Shown here: positions 52,202 through 60,936 of the stretch, piece after piece
Numbering within the stretch: position 1 is the stretch's first letter
How the letters are laid out: every line of letters begins with the position of its first letter
NCBI GenBank assembly: GCA_014803435.1
Contig: JACYFD010000005.1
Location: forward strand, 124,001 to 188,000
DNA from: Cellulosimicrobium terreum
GTDB lineage: Bacteria > Actinomycetota > Actinomycetes > Actinomycetales > Cellulomonadaceae
Length of the DNA stretch: 64,000 nt
Reading direction: 5' to 3'
Translations under genes and position numbers: made by a program
The notes under the pieces: model-generated
Told to the model about the DNA's origin: nothing
Database searches by the model: none
The model's input: only the letters and a program-made list of their open reading frames with translations

Positions 52202-53185
52202 TCAGGCGAACGCCGCGAGCACGACCTGGGCGGTGCGCGCCACCAGCTCGTCGTCGTACCCGGCCGCCGGGTCGTTCTTCGCGGTCAGCACCGTGATGAT
52301 GATCGGGTCCCGGCCGGGCGGGACGACCACGGCGATGTCGTTCCTCATCCCGCCCGCGCCGCCCGACTTGTCCGCGACCACCCAGCCTTGCGGTGCGCCG
52401 GCGCGCACGAGCGCGTCGCCGGTGGCGTTCCCGCTCATCCAGTCGAGCAGGAGGGCGCGGTCGTCGGGCGCGAGCGTCCCTGGCCCCAGCACCGCCGCGA
52501 GGCTCGCGGTGAAGGCGGCCGGGGTGGTCGTGTCGTCCGCGGACGACGCAGGGTCGACGGAGTTGAGGGCCGGTTCGTCGTGGACGACCTCGGTCGTCGA
52601 GTCGCCCAGCCGCGCGAGCCCGGCGTCCAGGCCGGCCGGCCCGCCGATCCGGCCGAGAACGAGGTTCGTCGCGGCGTTGTCGCTCTCCCGCACGGCGGCC
52701 TCGGCGAGCTCCGCCAGCGTGAGCCCGTCCTGAACGTGGTCGCTCGTCACGGGCGAGTAGCCGGCCTCGTCGACCTCGTGCTGGGTCCAGGTCACCCGGG
52801 TGCCACGCTCGTCGGACGGCACCTGGCGCAGGAGCACTGCCGCGGCGAAGACCTTGATCGTCGACGCGAAACCGAAGCGCTCGTCCGCCCGGTGCTCCAC
52901 GAGCCTCCCCGTCCCGGTGTCCAGCGCGCTCGCACCTACCCGGGCGTCGAACTCCTGCTCCAGGGCGCCGAGCTCCGCAGAGACGTCGGGGGAGACCTCC
53001 GGCGTCGGCTCGGAGGCGACGTCCGGAGCCGCCTCGGAGCGGTCGGCGGACGACGTCGGACGTGTCGTCGGCCCGGACGCGGCAGGCTCCGCAGCGGGCG
53101 GGCCGCAGGCGGCGAGCACCGCCGCGAGCAGGGTCACGGGCAGCGCCGCGCGGCCGGCGCGTGCGAGGGGCAGGACGGGCTTCAC
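52202..53185 (-). CDS. Class A beta-lactamase, predicted lipoprotein
   Basis: This is a serine beta-lactamase that hydrolyses beta-lactam rings outside the membrane. The 327-residue protein has a lipobox LAAC with Cys27, then a Pro/Ser/Glu-rich spacer to about residue 70. The catalytic domain follows with Ser108-x-x-Lys111 (STIK), SDN (168-170), Glu204 in the omega loop EPALN, and KSG (273-275) in place of the usual KTG. DDTTTP follows the omega loop as expected. Substrate range cannot be predicted. It directly follows the GPP34 gene. Confidence 0.9.
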   Translation of the reverse strand: MKPVLPLARAGRAALPVTLLAAVLAACGPPAAEPAASGPTTRPTSSADRSEAAPDVASEPTPEVSPDVSAELGALEQEFDARVGASALDTGTGRLVEHRADERFGFASTIKVFAAAVLLRQVPSDERGTRVTWTQHEVDEAGYSPVTSDHVQDGLTLAELAEAAVRESDNAATNLVLGRIGGPAGLDAGLARLGDSTTEVVHDEPALNSVDPASSADDTTTPAAFTASLAAVLGPGTLAPDDRALLLDWMSGNATGDALVRAGAPQGWVVADKSGGAGGMRNDIAVVVPPGRDPIIITVLTAKNDPAAGYDDELVARTAQVVLAAFA

Positions 53186-53890
53186 TCAGCTCCGGGGGAG
53201 GGTCGTCACGGCGATGACGGTGCTGCTGACCACGCTCGCGGTGATGGTCCGCGTCACGGCCTCGCCGGCCGCACCGGCTCCCCAGCTGCCCTGCTCGAGC
53301 TCCTTGGCTCGGGTGATCACGGCTGACGACCAGGGGATCTCCTTGTCGAACTGGGGGAGCGTCCCGCTCCCCGAGAGCAGCGCGGCGAGGGCGGCGGTCC
53401 GGGGAGACGGCTCGGCGCCGTCGACCAGCACCTCCCGGACGTCCGCGACCAGGGCGGCCCGGCGCCCGGACCCGCCGTCCACGAGGATGGTGCTCTCGAA
53501 CAGGCCGAGCGTCGTGCGCTTCTCCCGGCGGATGTCGCCGCGCGCGACGACCCGGTCCAGCAGCGGGGCCCGCAGCGTGGGGCCCGTCGCGGCGAGGACC
53601 GTCTGGACGCCGCGAGGCTTCTCGTGGACGTAGTCCCAGGTCCTGCGGAGGAACTCGTCCGACGGGGGCCGGCTCTCGACCGCCTCGACGGTCGTCCCAC
53701 CCAACCGCCCGGTATCGGTGCGCACGTGCTCTCCGAGCGCGAGGTCGGCGAGCACCGCTCCGGCCAGGACGTAGAAGAGGGTGCCCTCGCCGGCGATGCT
53801 CCCGGCGCCCGACCGGCCGGAGCCCGGCCGGAACAGCAGGAGCAGGAGGTCTTCCGCCAGCGTGGGTGGAGCCTGGGTGGGGTCGGTCAT
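53186..53890 (-). CDS. GPP34-family phosphoprotein
   Basis: This is a 234-residue Golgi phosphoprotein 3-like protein; the eukaryotic relative binds phosphatidylinositol 4-phosphate, while bacterial roles are unknown. It shows LAEDLLLLLF, LFYVLAGAVLADLALGEHV and RRAALVADVREVLVDGAEPSPRTAALAALLSG. The C-terminal part is a set of amphipathic helices. It overlaps the oxidoreductase gene upstream (ATGA) and abuts the beta-lactamase gene, so the three form an operon. Confidence 0.87.
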   Translation of the reverse strand: MTDPTQAPPTLAEDLLLLLFRPGSGRSGAGSIAGEGTLFYVLAGAVLADLALGEHVRTDTGRLGGTTVEAVESRPPSDEFLRRTWDYVHEKPRGVQTVLAATGPTLRAPLLDRVVARGDIRREKRTTLGLFESTILVDGGSGRRAALVADVREVLVDGAEPSPRTAALAALLSGSGTLPQFDKEIPWSSAVITRAKELEQGSWGAGAAGEAVTRTITASVVSSTVIAVTTLPRS

Positions 53891-54960
53891 CGGTCACCGC
53901 TCTCGGAGGGGGTCGGGTGCAGGACGATCTTTCCGACGTGCTCCCGGCGCGCGAGCGACTCCTGCGCCCGGGCAGCCTGGTCCAGGGGGAACGTCGCTGC
54001 GATGACGGGACGGATCTGGGCGCCGCGTGCCATGTCCATGAGTCGGTCGAAGTGCCGTGGGGTGTGCATCGAGGATCCGATCACCTGGGCGTTGTGCAGG
54101 TAGAGGCGCCGCACGTCGAAGGCTACGTCGTGCCCGCCGAGCGCGCCCGCGACGACCCATCGGCCGCCCTCCCGCAACAGCGGAAGGCCGTCGCCGACGA
54201 GGCCTCCGGCGACCACGTCGAGCGCGACGTCGATGCCCTCGGGGGCCGCCGCGCGGACCTGGTCGACCACGTCCTGACCGCGATCGACGACGACGTCCGC
54301 GCCCGCCTCGCGCACCGCGCCGATCTTCGACCCGCTGCTCAGCGCCACGACTCGTGCGCCCCGTGCGCGGGCGAGCTGCACGGCGGCGAGACCGACCCCG
54401 CCGGACGCGCCCGAGACCAGGACCGTCTCTCCGGGCTCCAGGCGCCCTCGTTCGATCATCCCCAGCGCGGTGCCGTAGGCGGTCGGCAGGGCGGCGAGCT
54501 GGTCGTCGGTGAGCGGGGAGCCGCTCACGTCGTGCACGCGCTCCGCGGGGGCGACGACGTACTGCGCGTAGCCGCCGTCGCGCTCGCTGCCCATCAGGCC
54601 GACGGGGTTGGCATCGGGACCGTCGCCGTCGTACGTCGCGGGGTCGACGACCACGCGTCGGCCGAGGAGGGAGTCGTCCGTTCCCGCGCCGACGGCCGCG
54701 ACCCGCCCCGCGACGTCGGCCCCCTGGATGCGGGGGAAGTCGATCGGCCCCCGCCAGCCGGACAGCGCCTCCGGGTCCTCCGGGCTGCCGTAGGCACCAG
54801 CCCGGGTCCAGAGGTCGGTGTTGTTCAGGGCTACCGCCGCGATCTCGACGAGCACCTCGCCGTGCTGTGGCACGGGCGTCGCGACGTCGACCGTCTCGAG
54901 GACCTCGGGTCCGCCGTGCCGGGTGATCCGCATCGCTCGCATCGTCTCGGGCGCACTCAT
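53887..54960 (-). CDS. Zinc-type alcohol dehydrogenase / quinone oxidoreductase-like protein
   Basis: This is a medium-chain dehydrogenase/reductase of 357 residues. The GroES-like domain has VLVEIAAVALNNTDLWTRAG and GADVAGRVAAVGAG. The Rossmann domain has VLVSGASGGVGLAAVQLARARGA (NADPH type, AxxGGVG). The structural-zinc cysteines are absent, which places it with quinone-oxidoreductase-like members. It is the first gene of the operon with GPP34 and bla, and is divergent from a TetR gene across a shared dyad. Confidence 0.88.
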   Translation of the reverse strand: MSAPETMRAMRITRHGGPEVLETVDVATPVPQHGEVLVEIAAVALNNTDLWTRAGAYGSPEDPEALSGWRGPIDFPRIQGADVAGRVAAVGAGTDDSLLGRRVVVDPATYDGDGPDANPVGLMGSERDGGYAQYVVAPAERVHDVSGSPLTDDQLAALPTAYGTALGMIERGRLEPGETVLVSGASGGVGLAAVQLARARGARVVALSSGSKIGAVREAGADVVVDRGQDVVDQVRAAAPEGIDVALDVVAGGLVGDGLPLLREGGRWVVAGALGGHDVAFDVRRLYLHNAQVIGSSMHTPRHFDRLMDMARGAQIRPVIAATFPLDQAARAQESLARREHVGKIVLHPTPSESGDR

Positions 54961-54986
54961 CGTCGCACCTCCTCGTGGGTATACTT

Positions 54987-55014
54987 ATCGGTGAACATGC
55001 GACTGTACACCGAT
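54987..55014. promoter_or_regulatory. TetR operator between oxidoreductase and tetR
   Basis: An inverted repeat has arms ATCGGTGaACA and TGTaCACCGAT around six bases; ten of eleven arm positions pair. It is centred between divergent start codons and overlaps a TATAC-rich segment that probably serves the minus-strand promoter. The likely ligand is the TetR protein encoded to its right. Confidence 0.7.
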
Positions 55015-55031
55015 CTGTGAAGGAGTGCTCG

Positions 55032-55613
55032 ATGCCGGAGCCGGAGCACCTGACACCCGCCGGGCGCCAGATCCTGGCCGCCGCGGAGGAGCTGTTCTAC
55101 GAGCGCGGGATCACCGCGGTCGGGGTGGACCTGGTCGCCGAGCGCTCCGGCGTGACCAAGCGGACCCTCTACAACCAGTTCGGGTCCAAGGACCAGCTCG
55201 TGGCGCGCTGCCTCGAGGAGCGTGACCAGCGCTGGCGCTCGCTCGTCCGTGCGACCGTCGACGCGTGCGACGACCCCGTCGACGCCGTCACCGCGCCGTT
55301 CGAGGCGCTGCGGACGTGGAGCGGGACGAACGCCCGCGGGTGCGCGTTCATCAACGCGCTCGCCGAGATCCCCGACCCCGCGCACCCCGCGCATCGCGTC
55401 GCGGTGAACCAGAAGACGTGGCTCCTCGACCAGCTGACGCAGCTCGCCACGGCGGCGTGCTGCTCCGCCCCTGACGTCCTCGCACTGCAGCTCCTCGTGC
55501 TGCACGAGGGCCTCCTCGCCCTGCAGCCGCTCTCGCGCGACCCGTGGGTGGCCGGCACCGCCGTGGCCCGGGGGCTCGTCCGGGCGGCGGTCCGGGCCGA
55601 CGTCGCGCTCTAG
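55032..55613 (+). CDS. TetR-family regulator
   Basis: This is a 193-residue repressor. The N-terminal helix-turn-helix is ILAAAEELFYERGITAVGVD then LVAERSGVTKRTLYNQFGSKDQLV. The C-terminal ligand domain includes RGCAFINALAEIPDPAHPAH. ATG 55032 follows GAAGGAG. It presumably represses the divergent oxidoreductase-GPP34-bla operon through the shared dyad. Confidence 0.9.
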   Translation: MPEPEHLTPAGRQILAAAEELFYERGITAVGVDLVAERSGVTKRTLYNQFGSKDQLVARCLEERDQRWRSLVRATVDACDDPVDAVTAPFEALRTWSGTNARGCAFINALAEIPDPAHPAHRVAVNQKTWLLDQLTQLATAACCSAPDVLALQLLVLHEGLLALQPLSRDPWVAGTAVARGLVRAAVRADVAL

Positions 55614-55622
55614 GCTCGGGGC

Positions 55623-56342
55623 ATGCCCACAGTCCTCCTCGTCCGCCACGGCCGCACCACCGCGAACGCCGCCGGGATCCTCGCCGGCCGTGCGGGCGGC
55701 GTCCGGCTGGACGACGTCGGTCGTGGTCAGGCGCTGCGGACGGCCGAACGCATGGCGGGCGTGCCGCTGGTCCGCGTGGTCACCAGCCCCCTGGAACGGT
55801 GCCGGCAGACCGCGCGGATCCTCCTCGAGCACCAGGCGGGCGAGCCCGTCTCGACGACCGATGGCGGCATCACCGAGTGCGACTACGGGCAGTGGCAGGG
55901 CCGTGCGCTGCGTGACCTGGCCACGGAGCCGCTGTGGTCGGTCGTGCAGCGGCAGCCGTCGGCGGCCGCGTTCCCCGGCGGCGAGTCGCTCGCAGGGATG
56001 CAGGCACGGAGCGTCGCCGCGATCCGGCGGCACGACGCGGAGGTTGCGGAGGAGCACGGCCCCGACGCGATCTGGGCCGCGGTCTCTCACGGGGACGTGA
56101 TCAAGTCCGTGCTCGCCGACGCGCTGGGCATGCACCTGGACCTGTTCCAGCGGATCACCGTCGGCCCGGCATCCGTCTCCGTCGTGCGGTACGGCACGCA
56201 CCGGCCGGACGTGGTCGCGACCAACACCGACTCCGGCGACCTGTCGTGGCTGCGCGCGGCCGCGCCGGTCGGCGACGCTCCCGTCGGGGGCGGCGCAGGG
56301 CCGGGGCAGCCTGACGAGCCGAGCACACCGCGGGCTTCCTGA
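55623..56342 (+). CDS. Histidine phosphatase, MSMEG_4193-type putative phosphomutase
   Basis: This is a phosphoglycerate-mutase-superfamily protein of 239 residues, probably a phosphatase. LLVRHGRTTANAAGILAGR has the phospho-acceptor His8. RVVTSPLERCRQTA, ECDYGQWQGR and VSHGDVIKSVLADALGMHLD follow, the last with the second active-site His. With the next two genes it forms a trio conserved across actinobacteria, often close to mycothiol genes. The substrate is unknown. Confidence 0.9.
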   Translation: MPTVLLVRHGRTTANAAGILAGRAGGVRLDDVGRGQALRTAERMAGVPLVRVVTSPLERCRQTARILLEHQAGEPVSTTDGGITECDYGQWQGRALRDLATEPLWSVVQRQPSAAAFPGGESLAGMQARSVAAIRRHDAEVAEEHGPDAIWAAVSHGDVIKSVLADALGMHLDLFQRITVGPASVSVVRYGTHRPDVVATNTDSGDLSWLRAAAPVGDAPVGGGAGPGQPDEPSTPRAS

Positions 56343-56374
56343 CGGGCGGTCGCGAGCGCTCGTAGAGTGGGCGC

Positions 56375-56926
56375 ATGCCCACTCTTGTGCACGAGTTCGA
56401 CTGGCCCGACCGCGTCGTGGTCGGGACGGTCGGAATGCCCGGATCACGCACCTTCTACCTGCAGGCACGCTCAGGAGCCCGGACCGCCAGCGTCGCCCTC
56501 GAGAAGGAGCAGTCCGCCGTCCTCGCCGAGACCATCGGGCGCCTGCTCGACGAGCTGATGGAGGACCCGGACAACCGGTACAGCATCCCGGCCGACGTGC
56601 CCGCCGAGCTCATCGACGACGACCCCCTGGACCAACCGGTGGAGGAAGAGTTCCGCGCGGGGTCGATGCGCCTCAGCTGGGACCCGCGCACCGCGCAGGT
56701 GGTCGTCGAGGCCTACCCGCTCGTGGACGGCGAGCCCGACCAGGAGGAGCCCGAGGCCGACGCCGAGCCCGCCGAGGTGCTGCTCGTCCGGATGCCCGTC
56801 GGGACCGCCCGGGCCTTCGCGCAGCGCACCCGGGTCGTCGTCGGTTCCGGCCGCCCCCTCTGCTCACGCTGCGGTCGGCCGATGGACGACGACGGGCACG
56901 AGTGCGTGCTGCCAGACGAGGCGTGA
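56375..56926 (+). CDS. DUF3090 protein
   Basis: This is a 183-residue actinobacterial conserved protein. It begins VHEFDWPDRVVVGTVGMPGSRTFYLQAR and has EKEQSAVLAETIGRLLDEL. The C-terminus carries a zinc-finger-like C-x2-C (LCSRCGRPMDDDGHEC). Function is unknown. The stop overlaps the next gene (GTGA). It lies in the MSMEG_4193-DUF3090-SCO1664 operon. Confidence 0.88.
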   Translation: MPTLVHEFDWPDRVVVGTVGMPGSRTFYLQARSGARTASVALEKEQSAVLAETIGRLLDELMEDPDNRYSIPADVPAELIDDDPLDQPVEEEFRAGSMRLSWDPRTAQVVVEAYPLVDGEPDQEEPEADAEPAEVLLVRMPVGTARAFAQRTRVVVGSGRPLCSRCGRPMDDDGHECVLPDEA

Positions 56927-57708
56927 CGTCGCCGCACGACGACCTCGACGGGGCGCCCCTCCAGATCGTCGGACGCATCCGCGTCGCCTCGAACGCGACG
57001 TTCCTCGCCCGGATCGGCGACGTCGAGGTCGTGTACAAGCCGGTCGCCGGCGAGAAGCCGCTGTGGGACTTCCCCGACGGCACGCTGGCCGACCGCGAGG
57101 TCGCCGCCTTCGCGGTCTCGGAGTCGACCGGGTGGGGGATCGTGCCGCGCACCTGGCTGCGCGACGGGCCGATGGGTCCCGGCATGGTCCAGCTGTGGCA
57201 GGACGTGGACGGCTCCCAGTCATCGGTCGACGTCGTGCCGACGCCCGACGTGCCGCGAGACGGTGTGCGGCCCGTGTTCGAGGGCATCGACGCCGACGAC
57301 GATCCCGTGACCCTCGTGCACGAGGACTCCGCGGCGCTGCGCCGCATGGCGGTGTTCGACGCCGTGGTCAACAACGCCGACCGCAAGGGCGGGCATGTCC
57401 TGCCGCTGCCGGACGGGCGCCGGGTCGGCATCGACCACGGCGTGACCTTCCACGCCGAGCCGAAGCTCCGCACGGTGCTCTGGGGCTGGCTCGGGGCGAG
57501 CCTGGACGACGACGAGCTGGCGGGCGTCGCCCGCGTCCGGGCCGATCTCGGTACCGATCTCGACGGTGACCTCGGCCGCCTGCTCGGTGGGCTGCTGACC
57601 GAGCCCGAGGTCGTGGCGCTCGCGGCCCGCTGCGACGAGCTGATGCGGTCGGCACGCTTCCCCGGTCCCGCCGGAGACATGCCCGCGGTCCCGTGGCCCC
57701 TGTTCTGA
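56923..57708 (+). CDS. SCO1664-family protein
   Basis: This is a 261-residue protein with a PI3/PI4-kinase-like core. The ATP-binding strand is VEVVYKPVAGEKPLWDFP, the catalytic-loop-like segment is FDAVVNNADRKGGHVL, and IDHGVTFHAE supplies the DxG-like metal motif. The substrate is unknown. GTG 56923 overlaps the DUF3090 stop; the earlier in-frame codons are not needed. The trio layout suggests the three products share one pathway. Confidence 0.87.
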   Translation: MTSPHDDLDGAPLQIVGRIRVASNATFLARIGDVEVVYKPVAGEKPLWDFPDGTLADREVAAFAVSESTGWGIVPRTWLRDGPMGPGMVQLWQDVDGSQSSVDVVPTPDVPRDGVRPVFEGIDADDDPVTLVHEDSAALRRMAVFDAVVNNADRKGGHVLPLPDGRRVGIDHGVTFHAEPKLRTVLWGWLGASLDDDELAGVARVRADLGTDLDGDLGRLLGGLLTEPEVVALAARCDELMRSARFPGPAGDMPAVPWPLF

Positions 57709-57741
57709 GCGGGACAGGCGCGTCCGCGCTCGGATCGGCGG

Positions 57742-58506
57742 TCAGCGGCCGTGCGGGTCGGAGGCGTTGAGGACGCGCACGACGTCGTCGTAGTCGCCGC
57801 GGGCCTCGCCGTGGCGCAGGAACTTCACGCGCTCGACGAGGATCTCGTGCGCGTCCGGCTGGGCCCGGAGCAGGTCGACGACCTCGTTGACGAACTCGTC
57901 GAGCGGCATGGCGAACGAGCTCTCGCGCTGGCCGGGCATGAGGTCGGTCGCGACCGACGGCGGCACGACCTCGGTCACCCGGACGCTCGTGTCCGCGAGC
58001 TGGAGGCGCAGCGCCTCGGAGAGCATGTGGATCGCGGCCTTGGACGCGGCGTAGCTGGGGGTCGCCGCCAGCGGCGCGAACGCCAGCCCGGACGACACGG
58101 TGACGATGGTCGCGTGCGGTCGGGTCTGCAGGTGCTCGACGAACGCGCCGACGAGACGGATCGGGCCGAGCACGTTCGTCGTGAACGTCTCCTCGGCGGT
58201 GGCGAGGAAGCCCTCGGGACGGTGCCAGTCCTCGACGCGCATGATGCCGGCCATGGCCACGAGCGTGTCGAGGTCCGGGTGCTTCACCAGCAAATCCTTG
58301 GCGGCGGAGGCGATGCTCTCGGGGTCGGTCGTGTCGATGCGGACCGTGTCGATACCAGGGTGCTCGGCAGCGATCTGCTCCAGCAGCTCGGTACGCCGCC
58401 CGCCGACGACGACGGTGCTGCCCTGCTCGTGGAGCGCGACGGCGAGCGCGAGGCCGATGCCGCTCGTCGCGCCGGGGATGAAGACGGTGCTGTTCGTGAT
58501 GTCCAT
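57742..58506 (-). CDS. Short-chain dehydrogenase/reductase
   Basis: This is a classical SDR of 254 residues. The coenzyme motif is GATSGIGLALAVAL and the segments MAGIMRV and VTVSSGLAF follow. The catalytic Tyr and Lys are in YAASKAAIHMLSEAL. It resembles DltE-like oxidoreductases; the substrate is unknown. It is divergent from a helix-turn-helix regulator across 92 bases containing a short dyad, so it is probably regulated by that protein. Confidence 0.88.
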   Translation of the reverse strand: MDITNSTVFIPGATSGIGLALAVALHEQGSTVVVGGRRTELLEQIAAEHPGIDTVRIDTTDPESIASAAKDLLVKHPDLDTLVAMAGIMRVEDWHRPEGFLATAEETFTTNVLGPIRLVGAFVEHLQTRPHATIVTVSSGLAFAPLAATPSYAASKAAIHMLSEALRLQLADTSVRVTEVVPPSVATDLMPGQRESSFAMPLDEFVNEVVDLLRAQPDAHEILVERVKFLRHGEARGDYDDVVRVLNASDPHGR

Positions 58507-58556
58507 GACTCGATCCTGGGCGCCGTGCGCGCGGCGCGGCAGAGTTCGTCGAACGG

Positions 58557-58571
58557 GGGATCGGCGATCCC
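58557..58571. promoter_or_regulatory. 15-bp dyad between SDR and helix-turn-helix regulator
   Basis: GGGATCG-g-CGATCCC is a perfect dyad. GTTCG-t-CGAAC lies a few bases upstream. Both are in the control region of two divergent genes and are candidate operators. Confidence 0.5.
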
Positions 58572-58598
58572 TGGCACAAGAGCCCGCGAGCGCCGACG

Positions 58599-59480
58599 AT
58601 GGGAGACATGGATCGCGCCGCGCTCGCCGACTTCCTCCGCCGCCACCGCGAGGCCCTCCAGCCCGGGGACGTCGGGCTGGGACCCGGGCTGCGCCGTCGG
58701 GCACCGGGCCTGCGGCGCGAGGAGGTGGCCCAGCTCGCGCTCATGTCCACCGACTACTACACGCGCCTGGAGCAGCAGCGCGGCCCGCAGCCGAGCACGC
58801 AGATCCTCGGATCGATCGCCCGCGCGCTGCGGCTGACCGACGACGAGCGCGACTACCTGTACCGGGTCGCCGGGCATGGTGTGCCGGACCGCACCGTCGA
58901 CCCGGGCCATGTCGCGCCAGCGCTGCAGCGCGTGCTGGACCGGCTGGACGACACCCCCGCGCTCATCCTCGACCCCCTCGGACGAACCCTCGCGCAGAAC
59001 GACCTGGCCCGCGCCCTCTACGGCGACGCCGGCGCGTACACCGGGTGGGAACGCAGCGAGATCTACCGCTGGTTCGCCCACCCGGGTACGGCGCGCGCCG
59101 TCTACCCGGAGGGCGACCGGGCGCGGCAGGGCCGGGCGCTGGTCGCGAGCCTGCGGGCCGCGCTCGGGACGCTCGGCCCGACGTCCCGTGCCGGAGAGCT
59201 CGTCACCGTGCTGCAGCGCACGAGCCCCGAGTTCGCCGACCTGTGGGACCGCCAGGAGGTCGCGCGCCGGTTCACCGACCACAAGGTGCTCGTGCACCCC
59301 GAGGTGGGGGAGATCGAGGTGGACTGCCAGGGACTGTTCACCGAGGACCAGCTGCAGGTGCTGCTCGTGCTCACCGCGGCGCCGGGGAGCGAGTCGGCGG
59401 ACAAGATCCGGCTGCTCGGGGTGCTCGGCACCCAGGACCTCGCCGTCGACGGGTCGGCAAGACACTCGGCGGCGCGCTGA
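58599..59480 (+). CDS. Helix-turn-helix regulator with MmyB-like ligand domain
   Basis: This is a roughly 290-residue XRE-type regulator. The DNA-binding part is RRRAPGLRREEVAQLALMS, then DYYTRLEQQRGPQPSTQIL. The C-terminal MmyB-like domain includes LDRLDDTPALILDPLGRTLAQN and EVARRFTDHKVLVHPEVG. ATG 58599 or ATG 58608 may start it. Members of this group typically regulate an adjacent SDR or dehydrogenase gene, which fits the divergent gene here. Confidence 0.86.
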   Translation: MGDMDRAALADFLRRHREALQPGDVGLGPGLRRRAPGLRREEVAQLALMSTDYYTRLEQQRGPQPSTQILGSIARALRLTDDERDYLYRVAGHGVPDRTVDPGHVAPALQRVLDRLDDTPALILDPLGRTLAQNDLARALYGDAGAYTGWERSEIYRWFAHPGTARAVYPEGDRARQGRALVASLRAALGTLGPTSRAGELVTVLQRTSPEFADLWDRQEVARRFTDHKVLVHPEVGEIEVDCQGLFTEDQLQVLLVLTAAPGSESADKIRLLGVLGTQDLAVDGSARHSAAR

Positions 59481-59543
59481 GACCGACGAGTCTCGAGCGG
59501 CCAGGCGGTCAGTGGTCGTATCCAGCGACGAAGGAGTGCAGTG

Positions 59544-60110
59544 ATGCGCGACGTGACCTACTCGATGAGCGCCTCGGCGGACGGCTTCATCGTCGACGCC
59601 GACGGAGGGTTCGACTGGGGCGGCCCGAGCGAGGGGGCGTTCCAGCACTGGACGGACGAGATCCGCGGCGTGGGCGTCCACCTGCTCGGACGCCGCCTGC
59701 ACGAGTCGATGCTGTACTGGGAGACCGCCGAGGAGGACCCGAAGATCCGCGAGGCGGAGCGCACGTGGGCCAGGCTCTGGAAGGAGCTCCCGAAGGTCGT
59801 CTTCTCCACGACGCTGACCGCGGTGGAGGGGAGCAACACCACGTTGGCTGCCGGCAGCGTGGCCGACGAGATCGCGCTGTGGCGCGCCGAGCCGGGGGAG
59901 GGGGAGATCGCGCTCGGCGGTGCGACCCTCGCCGCGTCGGCCGCCGCGCTGGGCCTGGTCGACGAGTACCGCGTCATGGTCCACCCGGTGCTCGTGGGTG
60001 GGGGCATCCCCTACTTCCCGCGGGACGAGCGCCACGTCGACCTGCACCTCGTCGAGACGCGCCCGTTCGACGCGGGTGTCGTGCTGATGCGGTACCGGGT
60101 CGCGAGGTAG
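59544..60110 (+). CDS. Dihydrofolate reductase-family protein (RibD C-terminal-like)
   Basis: This is an NADPH-type reductase of 188 residues with the DHFR/RibD_C fold. It has YSMSASADGFIVDADGGFDWG at the N-terminus, HLLGRRLHESMLYWE near residue 50 and EIALGGATLAASAAALGLVD near residue 128. PVLVGGGIPYF follows. ATG 59544 follows GAAGGAG. It is unlike the paralogue at 22878 in length and detail; the substrate is unknown. Confidence 0.85.
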   Translation: MRDVTYSMSASADGFIVDADGGFDWGGPSEGAFQHWTDEIRGVGVHLLGRRLHESMLYWETAEEDPKIREAERTWARLWKELPKVVFSTTLTAVEGSNTTLAAGSVADEIALWRAEPGEGEIALGGATLAASAAALGLVDEYRVMVHPVLVGGGIPYFPRDERHVDLHLVETRPFDAGVVLMRYRVAR

Positions 60111-60178
60111 CTCGTCCGGGACGACGCCGCACGGGGGCAAAACGGCACATCTCGCTGCGGGTTGCTACGGTTTCGTGG

Positions 60179-60847
60179 GTGTTCTCGAACTGGAAGCGCC
60201 AGCGCGCCGCCCGGAGGGTCAAGCCCGGCGACGGCCACCTCCTGCAGCGCTACCGGTGGTGGCAGCCGCTCTCGCGCGCGCTGTTCCACCTGCGCGTCGC
60301 CGGCCCGGACGGGCGCCCCGAGACGTGGTCCGTCGACATCCGGCTCTGGGGCGACTCGGACGACGGCGAGGTGCGGGCGCGACTGTACCGGGACGGTCGG
60401 CACCAGGCGAGCTCCAAGCTCCCGGCCGAGCTCCCGGTCACGGGCGGCACCGTCGAGGTGGCCACCAGCGGGTACGGGCTCCGGCGTTGCCACTACGTGC
60501 CGGACGACGGCAGCCCCGAGCGACAGCTCGTGCCGGACCAGGCGTCGGCGGAGGGTCGCCGAGCGCGCCTCGAGCGGGCGCACCCCGGGGCGAGCCGGGC
60601 GATCGGTCTCGTCTCCTGGGTGGTCCTCGTGGTGGCGCTGGTCCTCGGCGCCCCGCAGATCGTGCAGCAGATCTCGGAGATCCCTCCCGTCGCGGAGAAC
60701 ATCGGCACGTTCACGGCCCCGTTCCACCTGTCGGCGACGCTCAACGTCGCGCTCGTGGTCGCCACCATCCTGGCGAGCACCGAGCGTGCGCTGCGCCTGC
60801 GCTACCACTGGCTGCTCGACGGCGGCCTGTTCGACGGCGACGAGTGA
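60179..60847 (+). CDS. Hypothetical membrane protein
   Basis: This is a 222-residue protein with a basic, beta-rich N-terminal half (HLLQRYRWWQPLSRALFHLR, WSVDIRLWGDSDDGEVRARL). Two membrane helices (AIGLVSWVVLVVALVLGAP and LNVALVVATILASTE) lie in the C-terminal half. GTG 60179 is the only reasonable start. No family is recognised. Confidence 0.6.
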   Translation: MFSNWKRQRAARRVKPGDGHLLQRYRWWQPLSRALFHLRVAGPDGRPETWSVDIRLWGDSDDGEVRARLYRDGRHQASSKLPAELPVTGGTVEVATSGYGLRRCHYVPDDGSPERQLVPDQASAEGRRARLERAHPGASRAIGLVSWVVLVVALVLGAPQIVQQISEIPPVAENIGTFTAPFHLSATLNVALVVATILASTERALRLRYHWLLDGGLFDGDE

Positions 60848-60936
60848 GCAGCTCAGCACCACCGCGTCCGGAACGACCCGAGCACCGTCCGTCTGCGACG
60901 ATGGTGGTGAGGTGAGACCTGCGACGAGGAGGACCC

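Noticed and set aside
56902-56922. Upstream start for the SCO1664-family protein
   Set aside because: GTG 56923 overlaps the DUF3090 stop by GTGA, as in the other coupled genes here, and the extra codons are arginine-rich overlap.
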